A stretch of 64,000 bases of DNA from Acorus gramineus (taxonomy: Eukaryota > Streptophyta > Magnoliopsida > Acorales > Acoraceae), in assembly GCA_030737835.1 (NCBI GenBank), contig CM060847.1:5608484-5672483 (forward strand), read 5' to 3'. The position numbers and the translations under genes were made by a program. Position 1 is the first letter of the stretch, and each line of letters opens with the position of its first letter. This document shows, piece after piece, positions 1 through 11,749 of this stretch. The notes beneath the pieces were generated by a model, which was given only the letters and a program-made list of their open reading frames with translations, ran no database searches and had not been told where the DNA came from.

Positions 1-763
1 CAATTTCCAAATATCCTCTCCATAGCCTTCCATTTGGCACGGTTTGCCTTTGAATATGAAATTGTGTAGTGATGATCAGCACGTATCCTGTCCATTATCT
101 CAGTAGCACTGATTCTCAAATTATGACGAATCGTTGGCATAATCAGCTGTGAGATATAATCAGAACTAAATTGTCTGTGATTTGAACTGAGAAGAGGATC
201 CAAGCATGTATGAGGAACTCTCAGAGTGGAAATCTTGAACATTTCTGAACCACCGACCCTCCTCGCATATAATCTCCAATTACATTCATCATTTATGCAC
301 TTAACGGCGTATTTTTCTGCATTTGATTTCACCACATGACATTGTGCGCATTTCTTTATGCTCCAGGTTCGGACAGCATTAATGAGTGACTTCTTATTCG
401 CGAAAAGCTGACCAACCTCAAGTTCATTACACGAAGAAGATCCGATTTCATAAATGCATGGATGGACATTTTCAGCCACCGCCTGCTCCATAAGCTCACG
501 TGTAGGAAACATTTGAGGAACACCATATTCACTGATGGCAGTTCTCCTCACATCATGGTCCTCCTCACTATCAGGTTCCTCTGCTTCTTCTTCTTCTTCG
601 GATCTTCTTCATAATCATCCTCTTCTTCTTCTTCCCCTTCTTGATCTCTTCTTCTCCCCAATCTTGATCTTCTTCTTCTCCCCCTTCTTGATCTTCTTCT
701 CCTTCATTGTTCACTTCAATTCCTTCACAAATATCGTCCCAACCCATGTCATGAAATGGGGAC
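1..763 (-). CDS. MuDR-type transposase (MULE), middle exon, partial
   Basis: Reading the minus strand from about 600 down to base 1 gives an open frame with the MuDR DNA-binding layout: a CxxxxCxW motif (CINDECNW), then an HTC, then the stretch ISATEIMDRIRADH and a conserved KAKR/KANRAKW block. This is the N-terminal DNA-binding region of Mutator-like transposases; the DDE core and zinc knuckle lie beyond the window edge. A splice acceptor (TTTATAG) near 764 on the minus strand would join it to the upstream exon. Between about 560 and 700 is a GAA/GAG-rich acidic tract in which the frame changes and stops appear, so either an intron was missed there or the transposase is frameshifted and inactive. 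I infer decay. Confidence 0.75.
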
Positions 764-835
764 CTATAAATGCAAACACAATATACTTACATATATGAAT
801 ACACCCACCAAAAACATCCTATAAATTCACAATAC

Positions 836-1333
836 TTACAAATGTGGTATATTCACACTCCCATAGGCATTGGTCGGTGTTGCATCAATCATATTCTCTT
901 GGGTGCACGGAACAAACGACGACGATGAAGGTTGATATGGTTCACGAACAATGGAAGGATATGAATCTTCTGCATCATAATTCATCGCGCCACGGCCTCT
1001 TTGTATGATCTCTTCCTTCTCTAACCATATTTGAATGATATGCGCGTGCTTTGGGTACATCATTATCATAACTTTCACCCCCATATCATCTTCGAGAGGG
1101 GCACCCAAACACTTTCCGTCGTGAGTTGGATGCACAGCAGACATGGACAATTTGTAAAGACTTGGATCGGTCCCCGTCAAATGGTACATCATTTGGAGTA
1201 AATCGACATAAGAGATCTTCTTATTTATGATGGTGGTTTTCATGGTACCACCTTCATAAAATGAACTATCTTCGCGTCGAACAATCCTCCCGTTAAAAGA
1301 GTACATTAACGGGACATCGGATTTCTTTACCAT
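836..1333 (-). CDS. MuDR-type transposase (MULE), N-terminal PB1-like exon
   Basis: This 165-residue minus-strand frame starts at an ATG at 1333 (MVKKSDVPLMYSFNG) and has the ubiquitin-fold/PB1-like look found at the N terminus of plant MULE transposases: a beta-rich start with GRIVRRED, then SYVDLLQMMYHLTG, and a serine- and proline-rich tail. A splice donor (GTAAGTAT) lies just inside the printed stop, so the exon probably ends near 844 and joins the exon starting near 763. The base run just before the ATG (TTATGGTTTAG) could be an acceptor, which would put an untranslated first exon upstream. Its place between the element terminus and the DNA-binding exon supports the call. Confidence 0.7.
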   Translation of the reverse strand: MVKKSDVPLMYSFNGRIVRREDSSFYEGGTMKTTIINKKISYVDLLQMMYHLTGTDPSLYKLSMSAVHPTHDGKCLGAPLEDDMGVKVMIMMYPKHAHIIQIWLEKEEIIQRGRGAMNYDAEDSYPSIVREPYQPSSSSFVPCTQENMIDATPTNAYGSVNIPHL

Positions 1334-1887
1334 CTAAACCATAAATTATTCAACTTAGTAAATATATTTCTAAATTCATAATAATAAAATCCATCCAACA
1401 CATACACATTAAACACAAAAAACATTCATGCAACACATACAAAGCATATTTCCTAAAAATAGCCTTTAATTTTTTAAAAATGTTTACTAAGAGGCCATTG
1501 AATTTTTCCAAAGGCCATACAATTTTTAAAAAAAATTTCAAATTTTTTTAAGATTTAAAAGTTTATTTTGACAAATAAAACATTTTAAAATAACCAAAAC
1601 CCTAAAAAAATTCGCATTTCACTTAACAAAACATCATAAAATCAACATTCCAATAATAAATAAATTCAACATTCAACATTTAGGATTTTTTTTAAAAACC
1701 CTAATTTATTCAAAAAAATCAAAACAATTGACAAATAAATAATAAAATTCAAGAACATTTAGGGTTTTGATGTTTACCTTCGGATTCAAACTTGTTTTTG
1801 ATGATTTTTCGGGGTTGGCAACGGGTGGGTGGGTGAAAGAGGGAGAAAAGAGGTGAAAAAAAGGGTTTTTTAGGGCTTGGCTGCGGG

Positions 1888-1995
1888 GACGGCATATATA
1901 TATGCCGTCTCCAGTTGTTTTTTTTGGATGATTGCCTTAGTTTTTTTTTGGATTGCAACACTGGAGACGGATTATATATAATCCGTCTCCAGTGT
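1888..1995. repeat. Two perfect palindromes in the MULE subterminal region
   Basis: 1888-1909 is a perfect 22-bp palindrome (GACGG arms around an AT core). 1958-1995 is a perfect 38-bp palindrome with ACACTGGAGACGG arms and a TATATA centre. Both share GACGG, and GTCTCCAGT lies beside each. They may be transposase binding sites or hairpins. Confidence 0.8.
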
Positions 1996-2089
1996 AAAAT
2001 GCCATCGGGGCTAGTTTTTGCAAATATTCGGGTGGGGGGGCTATTTTTGTAAATATTTATTTTTCCGGGGCTAAAAATGCTAATTTCCC

Positions 2090-2350
2090 GCGTTTCGTAT
2101 TGGGAAAGGGGTCTTGAAATATCTCTTATCCTTATTCTCGCGCCTGATGAAGTCCTTCGTTCTCTGGGGACAGGAGCTGGTTGGTTTCTTCCTGTCCTTT
2201 TGTGACATTGCGGAGGACTGCTTCTTCGGGTGATGGTTCTCTTTGCGAGGGGGACCGACCGTAATGATAGTAGTGGCCTTGCGGGTGGAGAAAGAGACAT
2301 CGTCCTCAAGGCGAATGGATCCCTCAACGCGAGAGAGCACGTCCGCCATG
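2090..2350 (-). mobile_element. Ty3/Gypsy gag-like relic (fossil)
   Basis: A minus-strand frame begins MADVLSRVEGSIRLEDD, which resembles the end of the plant Ty3/Gypsy gag core that precedes a basic, lysine-rich segment. A lysine- and arginine-rich tail follows here. It is a short, broken fossil fragment cut off by the neighbouring MULE terminus. No LTR or pol was recognised next to it. Short length keeps confidence low. Confidence 0.4.
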
Positions 2351-2419
2351 TTTGTTATGCCTGTGTCATTTGGAGTCTTATTTTTTTTCCTTCGGAGTTG
2401 CTAAAATTTTAGCTTTTAG

Positions 2420-4160
2420 CTACCTGCGGGAGTTGAGGTGCTCTGGTTAAAAATCTGACAGCATAATTGTTCTCCTGGTACTGGCATTGGCCTACTTGTA
2501 AATTTTCGTTGCATTCTGATGTTGTTTTAGAAGTTATGCATTCCGATTGGTATTCAGATTTAATTTTGTTAATGCCCAAGATGGAATAGTTTAAATATGA
2601 TTTTATCATGAGAAGTTTAGTTTTGAGTTAGCTTTCATACAAAGGTGGAATTAGATCAACTGGATTCATGTAGCAAAAGTTATGGGTATTTTTTCAATTA
2701 TACCCGGGGATGAGAAAATCCTGGCAGCAGCCATGTTCGATGTTTAGCTCCCATTTCGGAATACCTGGAGGGTTTATTTGATCTGATCATAAACATAAAA
2801 GTTGTAGCTAATCTTCTTGGATTTGCAAAGGATTTCGAATTGTGAAATTCAGAGCTGTATTGTGAAAGTTATGACTGTTCTAGTGAAGCCTTTCCAGAAT
2901 TTATGGTCAGGGACGATTTGGTCTTTTGAACCCCACTTTTGACTATTTAAAGCCCCCAAGTGAGAATGTCTCTCTCTCTCTCTCTCCCAAAACCCATCCC
3001 ACCAGCACTTTTTCCATCCCTTTTTGTGTGTGTTTGATGGAGAAGGAGTGGATGAAGGAATAGAAGAAGAGGAAGTGCAAGTGCAAGTCTAGGTGAGTTT
3101 GTGTGTATGCTTGTGTTGTTGCCCCTCTTTCCCTTCCTCCTCTAGCTCCCCCTCATGGATCCTCTGTTTTCCCCACCCATTTTAATTCAGCCATGAAGAA
3201 GAGAAGCAAAGGAGATGGTGGTGAAGTGGTGGTTGTGTGTGTGTGGTGTCATTGTGAGCCCCCACACCTTCCCTTCTCCTCCCCCTCTCTTGGTAATCTT
3301 ATTCCCCCTCTTTTATGCTTACTAGAATGTTGTAGAGGGCATGCATGTGGGTGCTGTTTGGGGAGTAGTATTATTATGTGTAATTGCTGCACATGAGGTG
3401 TTTATGTTTATGCATGAATGGTGGTGGCCTTGTATTGTAGTAAGGCAGATTTCTGTCTTGTGAAGATCTTTGTGGAACTAGTATTTAGAGATCCTTCATG
3501 TGTCTAGATGTTATATATGAAATTTGGTATCATTTTATGCTTTGGGTTGTAAGTTATAGCCTGATTTGCATGGCCTGTCCAGATTCGAGTAAGATTTGAT
3601 CAATTTCTGGAAACATTTTATTTCAGGAATGTAGAGGCTAAACTAGGTTATGATGTCTTCAAGGATTATGATCCCCACATGTCATAGAATGTGTGTGATT
3701 TATTTCATAATTTTTGGATGTGTATTTGATATTGTGGAACTCAAAGAGTAAGGTTGTTCGTTGCAGATGCATCAATTTTACATGGCTGTGTCAATGAGTT
3801 ATTTATGCATGTTATAGGCAATATTAAGAGTTGGTTTCTCCATGAAGTAAGCTTACATATGTGTCAGGAAGCTTCATATTAGATATGAGCATGTGGTTTA
3901 TCTATATTGTGTTGTGTCTTGCAGATCTCGTAAACCGGATGAGCGGCGATTCGAATATTTGTGAGTGGTTCGATCCAACCCTTTGGGAAGCGTTCGATAC
4001 ACGTAGTCGTGTATCGCGTGTCCATGGTGCATCTTGACACCCATATTATGTTAGATATTGTATGCTAGGACTGTATAGCTCGTATATTTTGTAGAACCCC
4101 CTATTCTACCATGTATTTACCTATGTATGGTATTCATTTAAGAATGATCGTGTTACATGT
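2420..4160 (+). repeat. Probable retroelement non-coding relic (LTR/leader-like), no gene
   Basis: There is no credible coding frame. The stretch has features seen in large plant LTRs or leaders: text about 2790-2940 of the 'AAAGTTGTAGCTAATC' kind, a TATTTAAAGCCCC box at about 2944, a CT repeat at about 2968-2990, and a GC-richer tail at 3925-4035. No paired repeat or target duplication was found, so family and ends are uncertain. It is a fossil at best. Confidence 0.3.
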
Positions 4161-4252
4161 ATCCCTCTGATTTTGGGCTTGCTTTATACAAGATGAAGCA
4201 AGCGTTTCTTGTAGAGCTCAGCTTCAACTCTCTCCCTCTCTCTACTCACACA

Positions 4253-4253
4253 C

Positions 4254-4310
<57 letters not shown>
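4253..4310. repeat. Compound (TA)n(GA)n microsatellite
   Basis: About 11 TA units run directly into about 17 GA units, with a short CA run just before. Confidence 0.95.
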
Positions 4311-4315
<5 letters not shown>

Positions 4316-4699
4316 TGGGTGTCTTTGGTAGCAGGCTATGTAATTTGTTGACCGGTCTTAAAAGAGGGAGAAGGGGACTGAACATGGTCAGATTGGAAAA
4401 TGTGGGATTTAAGGTCGGCTACAGGCATAGAAAGTGGAATCTTATAAAAAATAGAGATTGAGTTGCTTTTTTTTCTTTAATATACTGAATATAGGCTGGT
4501 AATGTGAGCATGGGTGTGTAGACAGTCGAGGAGGATGAGAGAAGAAAAACGCTTGTATGAAAATGCGTGCAAATGAATTTGATTGGATTAAAAAAGAAGT
4601 AAAGTTGGCACGAGAGATGCGAAGCTGCTCGTTCGAGACAGGGCAAAGGCTTTGTTTTGGGGAAACGGTTGCCGGCTTTGTTAGCCAACATTTGATAAC

Positions 4700-4930
4700 G
4701 GGTTTAGACAAGTTTTATGCTTTTTAATTAAAAAAAAATGTAAACATGTAATCAAATGTCTTTTAACAAATAAATTTAATTAAAAAATTACTTACAATTT
4801 TTAATACATAAAAGTTACTTTTTAAAAAACACAAAAAATGCACTTCCTCATAATTGAACTTATTTGAGTCACTTTATTCAAAACTTTATTTTCAAACGTT
4901 TTACGGTAGACATCCCTTCTTCTTTTCTTC
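4700..4930. repeat. Copy of a dispersed 'TTAATTAAAAA..TTACT' repeat
   Basis: About 200 bases (TTAATTAAAAAATTACTTAC, then TTACTTTTTAAAA, then ACTTTATTCAAAACTTTATT and TTCAAACG) match in order two adjacent copies at 60.39-60.75 kb and a shorter piece at 61.13-61.2 kb. It is non-coding, probably a MITE family; no target duplication was resolved. Confidence 0.6.
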
Positions 4931-6790
4931 TATAATACTTTTTTTTTTTCGTATAATATTCCCCTCTAGCTACTAAACACATGGTGGAGAGTTGGGTTCC
5001 TCCATGTGGTTTCGTTCCCAGTTTTGATCTAAAACCCATTCTAGGGGCAGCATATTAGATAACATAGCATGGACTAGGCATAACATGATAATATAAAGTA
5101 TAACAAAAACAATATAAACAAAATAAACTAAGTAGACTCTACACTGATATATAGGATTTAGTTATTGTCATCAGTTTTCACAAAGAAAGTGTGACATATG
5201 AACCCAACAATTGATTGTGCAGTTCGATTAATAAGTTGTGTAATTTGATACTAACCGACTTATTGAAGTCAGTCCTGACTGGATGCAGACCAACAGATGG
5301 GGACTTTGCAAAAAATACCAAACTTAATGAATGAATGGGAGATCCTAGTCTGTTCATCGTCATCATCGGTCACAAATACTACAAGAAAGGCATATGCCTC
5401 TTGAGTTAGAATGTTCCAAATTAATTCACCGGTAGAGGTCACACAATCGAGCAACCCTATAAACGGGTGTGCAATAGAATACTCATGAAACAGATGTTGC
5501 ACCAGTAGTCATGACGATGCATCAGGGGATGACATGTGTCCCATCACATGATAAACATGTGAGATTTTATGATGATTCGAGACACATATCAACTCTCAAT
5601 TTGTGATTGACATGAACTGATAATGGAACAATGACTGAAACTAGCATCATATTGCATGTATGCGTGTACATATTCAATTATATACAAACCACAATTTGTT
5701 TGAGGATGACATATACATGTGTGTATGTGTGCGTTACATAAAAGAATATACCCAAATCAATCATTTTTAAGAATTCTATAAAAAAAAATAGCTAATAATT
5801 ACTCTTTATGTGTTTTATATTTAAACTTTCACTAATCCAATTTAAAATGTTTTATAAACCACGAACAATGAATTTTTTTTTTAAAATTGAGTACGTGTTT
5901 ACATTTTCTTTTACATCTTTGTGTATGCTATTATAATCAACAATATAACAATTAGTGTCTTGTATTTTAGAAGGATTTTTACAAAATATACATATATATA
6001 TATAATTGCAAATATCTTATTAAGATATTTACAATCATATAATTACAAATATCTTATTAAGACCTTTAAAATGAGTCTCATATTAAATGGTTTTAAAATT
6101 ATTTTTAAATCAATAATTTTTTAATTAAATAAAATCATATAACTCTTTAATAATCAAATGTACGAGGTTTTATTTAAAATTAATTATAAAATAATTTAAT
6201 ATTAGTCTCATTTTAAAGGGTTGGAGGAGACATTTCTAATGTCTCATTAAGTATAAAGTGAAAAATATATGAAAAATAAATGTCTATGCTTTCATTAAAA
6301 ATAGATTAACGGAATTAAATATATATTAAGTTGAAGTAATTAGTATACAAAGTAAAAAGTGAAAAATGTGGCCTGATCAAATCCAAATCTCTAAAGACAG
6401 TGGTTGGAGCACACCACTTTTTAAATTTGAAGATATAGAATATGATTGGAATTATTGTAAAGGGACTACTACGTCATTTATTTCTACTTCTTGCAGGGGG
6501 AGGATGTCCCTGGTGCCAAAAAGTATATGTGCTGTTATATGTATTAATATTTTTAGTAATTCAAATGTACATTAAAAAAAAAAAAAAAGTTAAAGCAACA
6601 TTAATACTTGAACATGTTTGCTTCGGTTTGAATAAAATTAGTTTTAAGTCCCACGAATCATCATATTTTGTGATAGGTCCCCCCCCTCTTCCTATTTAGG
6701 ATTTAGTCCCCCGATTTAAAGGATAATTTATTAAAATTAAATCGTATGGCTGCCATTTCATTAAAAAAAAAAAAAAAACCAACATTAATA
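4931..6790. other. AT-rich intergenic DNA, no gene seen
   Basis: Frames on both strands are short and low in complexity, and none resembles a known protein. Homopolymer runs and TATA tracts are common. I see no RNA gene here. Confidence 0.6.
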
Positions 6791-6799
6791 CGGTATCAA

Positions 6800-7140
6800 T
6801 TGTGAAAATAATTAAAAAGGACAGCTAATAACAGGATCACGCAGGAGTAACACAGAATATCGATATTTCTCAACAAAATAAAAAACACAAACATCGATAA
6901 ACCCGCAGTGACGCCTCCCTCCATGCGAAGTGAAGTATTCGCATAACAACATAACCTAAACGAGTGCACCGCTAAAAAGCGAATATATGACGTCACGTTC
7001 CCAAAAATAAACGAGAAAGGGCGAATCTATATCAATCGATCTTCATATGTGATGGACGGGCGCGATGGACTGACTGATGGACGAAGCGGGGCAACTGCTC
7101 TTATTAACCTAACCCAACAATTGGGGCGATCGTCTCTCTC
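6800..7140 (+). promoter_or_regulatory. Duplicated promoter-like block, copy 1
   Basis: This block matches 16860-17215 in collinear order: GGACAGCTAATAA, then GCAGTG..CCTCCCTCC, GGCATAACAACATAA or its close variant, TGACGTCAC (here 6988-6996), TATGTGATGGACGG, and TTAACCTAACCCAA. Copy 2 lies directly upstream of the NRPE1 leader, so I infer that copy 1 is a displaced promoter and leader. It sits upstream of the CAX relic. The palindromic TGACGTCA core is a classic plant bZIP (TGA-type) site. A CT-rich leader-like run follows at 7134-7148. No intact coding region follows. Confidence 0.65.
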
Positions 7141-7319
7141 TCTCTCTCAATTTCACTCACAACGGTCTTGTTTTTTGTGTGAGTTATTAAAAATGAGGTT
7201 GCTTTTTCTTCTTCGAAATAGACCTTCAACTATTTGGGTTTGTTTCCCCTCAAAATCACGTCATACTGCTTGTGGTTCTGGCGATTGTAGGACAAAGCAC
7301 TAGTTCATAATTTAATTAT

Positions 7320-9678
7320 TTTTTGTCGATCAATATTTGAATGGTTTGTTTATTTCTTTCTTTCTTTCTTTCATCTTTTCTTGAACTTCTGTTTATTTTA
7401 TATTAAATTATGATAATAGTGGGATTGAATTTATTTCTTTATTCATTGTGTGTGTAATTTTTTTTTTTTTTTTTGTCCCTGGACTATCTCTAATGGGAGA
7501 CCAATATAGATGGCTTATTGTTGCTGCTTATATGATCATGTCTCTATTCGATTTCTCCTAATTCTATTACTATCTCCCAATTGCTTTTTGATCATGTAAA
7601 AATCATAATAGTGCATTTTAGAATTTTACTTCCCATTATAAACCCTCATAGAATTCTACTAGGATCAACAAATGAGGACCAGAGTGAATATATCGATATT
7701 TCCCAGTATGAACCCTAGAATTCTACTAGAATCAATAAGTGAGAATCAACAAATTGAAAAACGCAGTTAAGACAATGTCAGAGACATCCTCACTAGGGAT
7801 GGCAACATGCCAGGTTTGGAACAGGTTTGGCCAAACCCAAATCCGGTAACAAAACACGTCACATACCTGTCTTAAACCTGGTATAGTGGTATAGTTAGAA
7901 ATTTGGTTTGCTTATAATTATGCATTGCAAGCCTGCATTCATATCAGACAGTTGTTGTGGTGAACTCAGGATTCCTTTTGATGGCAGTCATTGATATAAA
8001 GTTTCCAGCTATGCTTCACTTCACAAATTCGGAGATTCAATATGGGTGTTTCAACTGAAGAGTTGTTTGGATGCTTAGAGTCCAATTGATGAGGTGAATT
8101 GTTTTGATAAAGTCTTACTAGTAAAGTTTCCATCTTTTCTACCAGTTCCTGTTGGGCTCTGAGAGCAGTTTATGGGATTATTTGGTCTGTGCATGACACC
8201 ACCATTGTTAATTATTTGTTGCATCTTCGAAATTGTATAGACCCCCATTGGTTGTAATTTGAAATAGTCCCGTGTGCAGAAAAGTGCATTTTCATCTTTA
8301 ATTTTTGTCTCTTGTTTACGAATATGTGTTTTCTAGTGCTCAATATTGTGCCTATAAAACTAAACTTTTGATAATCATCTTATTGAAGTGTAAATTACCT
8401 CATCATTTTGTTTGTATATGCTTTAGTGCTTTTTTAGGGTGGGGGGGGGGGGGGGGGGGTGAGGGAAGGTGGTGTATTATTTCTATTAGAAAACTGGTAA
8501 ACTATAGAAGAAAACAGAATATGAGAAGCATATAAGGGTGGGTGGACACTAGGGATGTCCCCCCACCCCTCCCCGCCAACAAAAACACAAAAAAAAACGA
8601 AGAAAAAGAAGAAGAAGAAAGAAATAGCTTCTTCCTCAACCTTTAGGATGAAGGTGATCCAATACTTTAGGAGGGAAACGATACCATGCAACGTGTTGGT
8701 CATATAGTACTCTGCATTTTTTGCAAAATCCAAGAGCCCATAAAAAATCCTATGGCGGCATGTAGATGAATTTGTTCTTCTTGCTCATCCCCCTTATTTC
8801 TCCACTTCCTGAAACTGTCCAGCATAGAACTAGAAGAGGCAATCCTGATACTTTTGCCCCATGCCAGCACTAGCATCTCACAGATAATCTTAGTGAAAGG
8901 ATACTTCATTAAGTGTATCGACAGTTTAAACCTCATAGTAAGTAGCCATAGGGTTCAAAGGTCAGAGAAGAATTACATACCATAGTACTCTGTTAACTTT
9001 GGTAAGAATTTTATTTAGATACAGGATCCATGTGAAAGCTTGAATTTTCAGTCCTGAGTTAGCTTTCTAAGTAAAAAATAACAGTATGCCAAGTTGAAGC
9101 TAACATCCACCCCCGTCAGTTAAAAAATAACAGTCTCCCAAGTTGAAGCTAGAACTTCGTAAATAGAATTAATTCCTTCTAAATAAAATTAATAGATGAC
9201 AAGATAGTAAATCATGCAAGTTTAAAGAATTTTATTAGGAAAAAATGCACCATCCTATGAGCTGTGCAAAACCCATATGTCTTCAACATTTGTTAATTCG
9301 TGAATATCTAATGATTGCAAAATATATGAAAGTTATAGAAAATGGAAATGATCTCCTCTGTTTCTGTACATAATTCGTTAAGCTACATGTATGCCACTGT
9401 ATATGACTTAGTGTCTATAAAATTCATTACGAATCTGATATTTGTTTTTTGCATGCTCTTGCTCAATGCCATGTTGATCTAAAGTGTCGGTAGTCTGTAT
9501 TATCATCAGTTCACTGTGTGTGTGTGTGTGTTTTGGGTGAAATAAAGTTGTAGATCACACTGTACATTATGCTACTGGTAGATAACTGTGTCATAATCAG
9601 AGCAATGCACATCATGCATTGCTCTGCATGTCCTAGAAGGCTGAGCCTTTTAACTATACTAAAAATCATTTGTTGCAG
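7320..9678. other. Intergenic or intronic DNA upstream of the CAX relic
   Basis: No intact gene. It contains a one-ended piece related to the TAGGGCTGCAA-type repeat (about 7790-7890), a long G run at about 8440-8460, and a possible minus-strand LINE fragment at 8600-8960. Earlier CAX exons may lie here, but I could not find them. Confidence 0.5.
8600..8960 (-). mobile_element. Possible LINE 3' fragment
   Basis: The minus strand reads CMLDSFRKWRNKG-like and LWALGFCKKCRVLYDQHVAW-like text in different frames, which loosely resembles the C-terminal part of plant L1 ORF2 (the 'LW.iWk.RN..if' region). Frames are broken and no poly-A or target duplication is clear. The call is tentative. Confidence 0.3.
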
Positions 9679-11686
9679 GAAAGGGACAAGTTGAGGACGA
9701 TTCTGATTAAAAAGAAGCTTCTGAAATAGCCTATTGAGAAGCAATATTCTGGCTCTCCATATTGACAACTTGGGTTTCAATTCTTGTGGGATACCTTGTT
9801 GATGCCATTCAGGTACTACAAGCAATGAATATATGTAACTAAAAAGATTGTGATGAATTTATTGTTCTTGGGCTGTGAGGATGGACTTTGACAGTTTCAG
9901 TAGAATCTCTGAAATTTCAGCAGATGCCAAATTTTTTGATCTTTCTGATTGATATACACAAAGATGGGGAGACAAACATATTATTAGTCCATGTATTACG
10001 TTAGATCTGGCATTTTGACAGTTGCTCTCATAATTGATTTAGAAGCTTGCTCTTGCTTAAATCAATCCTCCCTTGTGGAACTAGAATTTGGCAAGTATTG
10101 AGTCCACAGTCCAAGGTTGAACTTGCTGTTAAAGCTATGGCATTATAAATCCAGAGTCAAGTGAAAAGGAAAGTTTTAATTAGTCTGATGTCTTTGGCAT
10201 AGCGCGCATCTTTCTTGAAAGAAAAAAAAAGCCTATGATGCACACTTGTATCCTTTGAAAGTCTAATTGTGATTGTCATTATGTTTTTTGGTTTTAATCA
10301 CTGGTGGCTCCTCTATCCCCTATGTTTCCTCACAGCATCTTCTCAACTGACCAATCCTAGGAACAAGTTTCCCCATTTTTCACATCAATATCTAAATTTA
10401 GTACAACTGCTTCACTCCCTGACCTACATGGGCAAATCTGAAGCATGAAAGCATAGGATGGCCAGAATTTTAATTTCCACTATTATTTTCTGGGGTGCAT
10501 CTGAATCTATGAACATGTCCGTTGCATTTGTTAGTGTCATTTTGCTTGCCATCGCATGTTTGCCATGAGGAACAAGCTAGTGAATAATTTTGTGTACACA
10601 TATATACATCGGTCCTCTTTTTTTTTCCCTTGTTTCAATTGTCTTGTAATGTTCCTTTTTTGTAGGACATCATGTTGGGAGTTGCGATTGGATCATTCAC
10701 ACAGACATCTATGTTCGTGGTAAAGCCTTCTATGATGCCATAAGATTTATGCTTCTGCTAGAATAATAAAAATCGACTACTTTCTTTGCTATGAAAGTTC
10801 TAAAAACTATCTTATTCATGTATTGCACTGAAAGAAATTTGAAATTGCATTTTTGTCCATCTTCCCTAAAATTATCCTGTCATTACCATCTACTGTCTTG
10901 CCCAAGTCTCTATGAAAGCAAGAGAACTATTTTGGGATGATGGGAGGGGGGGGGGGTGGATTACTGGATTATGATTTTTCAAACTGAATCTGTTCTCTTC
11001 GAATTATTCATTTTGCATAGTTCATTGATGGGTTGAGTTTTCAGCTGAAGTTGGTCAAAATTAATGTCTGGGGACATATGTAAAGTCAGTATGAGTGAAT
11101 GATTGTATGATTGGTGTTTGGTCAAAGTTGGAACTGTAGGCACCAATAGATTGGGACCTATAAGATAACTCATGATGGCATTTTGAGAGGAATGGAAGTC
11201 CTGTAAAGATTTGGATGATATTGATTGGTAAATTTAATTTAGCTGCACTTGTTTCTGATTGACCTTGTGGGCTAAATGGCAAAAAAAATAAAAAAAACTG
11301 AAATACAGGATCCAACCATTCAGAACAACATGTCTTCATGATTTTTATTTTTTTATATATATATCGGAGGGACCTCTCATAGCTGGCTTTTCTGCTGAGC
11401 TGGGTATGCTACCTCCGCCTGTGTGCCCCGGTCTTTCAATTTTTGATGATGAACGATTCTTTCTTTCTTCATGATTTTGATGATGAACAATTCTTTCTTA
11501 TAATCATTGATTTTATGTGTTTTAGATATGTGATGCACCACATTTGTTTAATCCTAAGCTTAGTGGATAATTTTCTTTCCATTTATTGGCTGAAGATTCT
11601 GCTTTGTGTGGTTGTCTGGGAAGCCAATGGATTTAAAGTTTCAACTCTTCAGACTGCCACACTCTTTGTTACAGTATTGGTTGTTG
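9679..11686 (+). pseudogene. CAX-type vacuolar Ca2+/H+ exchanger pseudogene (three relic exons)
   Basis: CAX proteins load Ca2+ into the vacuole in exchange for protons. Three spliceable relic exons occur in CAX order. 9679-9812 reads EAIFWLSILTTWVSILVGY then LVDAIQ after an acidic linker. 10666-10719 reads DIMLGVAIGSFTQTSMFV, the conserved GSxTQ segment of the second repeat. About 11590-11686 reads LQTATLFVTVLVV. AG acceptors precede the first two, and GT follows all three. It is a broken host gene: in the reading frame of the first exon there is TAA at 9708-9710 and TGA at 9735-9737. The expected exon between the first and second (ASxxWxxPVxF to NAAEHAGA) was not found, nor was the N-terminal repeat. 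What remains is about one third of the family's usual 400-460 residues. The CAX assignment is firm; loss of function is inferred from the stops and missing exons. Confidence 0.7.
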
Positions 11687-11749
11687 GTAATTATGCTGCA
11701 GATTTGGGTCCAAACATTGTCCATGCACATGGACATGGATGCTAAACTG

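Larger units (their letters stand above)
1..2089 (-). mobile_element. Mutator-like element, terminus inside the window, truncated by the window edge
   Basis: The transposase exons read on the minus strand and stop well short of 2089, where the minus strand begins GGGAAATTAGCATTTTTAGC. I take this as the element's 5' terminus because the sequence style changes abruptly there and a different relic frame begins outside it. The other end is beyond base 1, so neither the terminal inverted repeat nor the 9-10 bp target duplication can be tested here. The subterminal 1880-2000 region holds two perfect palindromes sharing GACGG. 1334-1750 is AT-rich and is probably a 5' intron or leader. Confidence 0.6.

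Noticed and set aside
535-798. Serine/leucine-rich 87-residue plus-strand frame
   Set aside because: It is the antisense of the acidic GAA-rich tract of the MULE transposase.
1749-2327. 192-residue minus-strand frame across the MULE end
   Set aside because: It runs across the element terminus and both palindromes, so it is a chance frame and not a gene.
8434-8733. 99-residue minus-strand frame
   Set aside because: It depends on a poly-proline read from a G homopolymer and a poly-phenylalanine tract.
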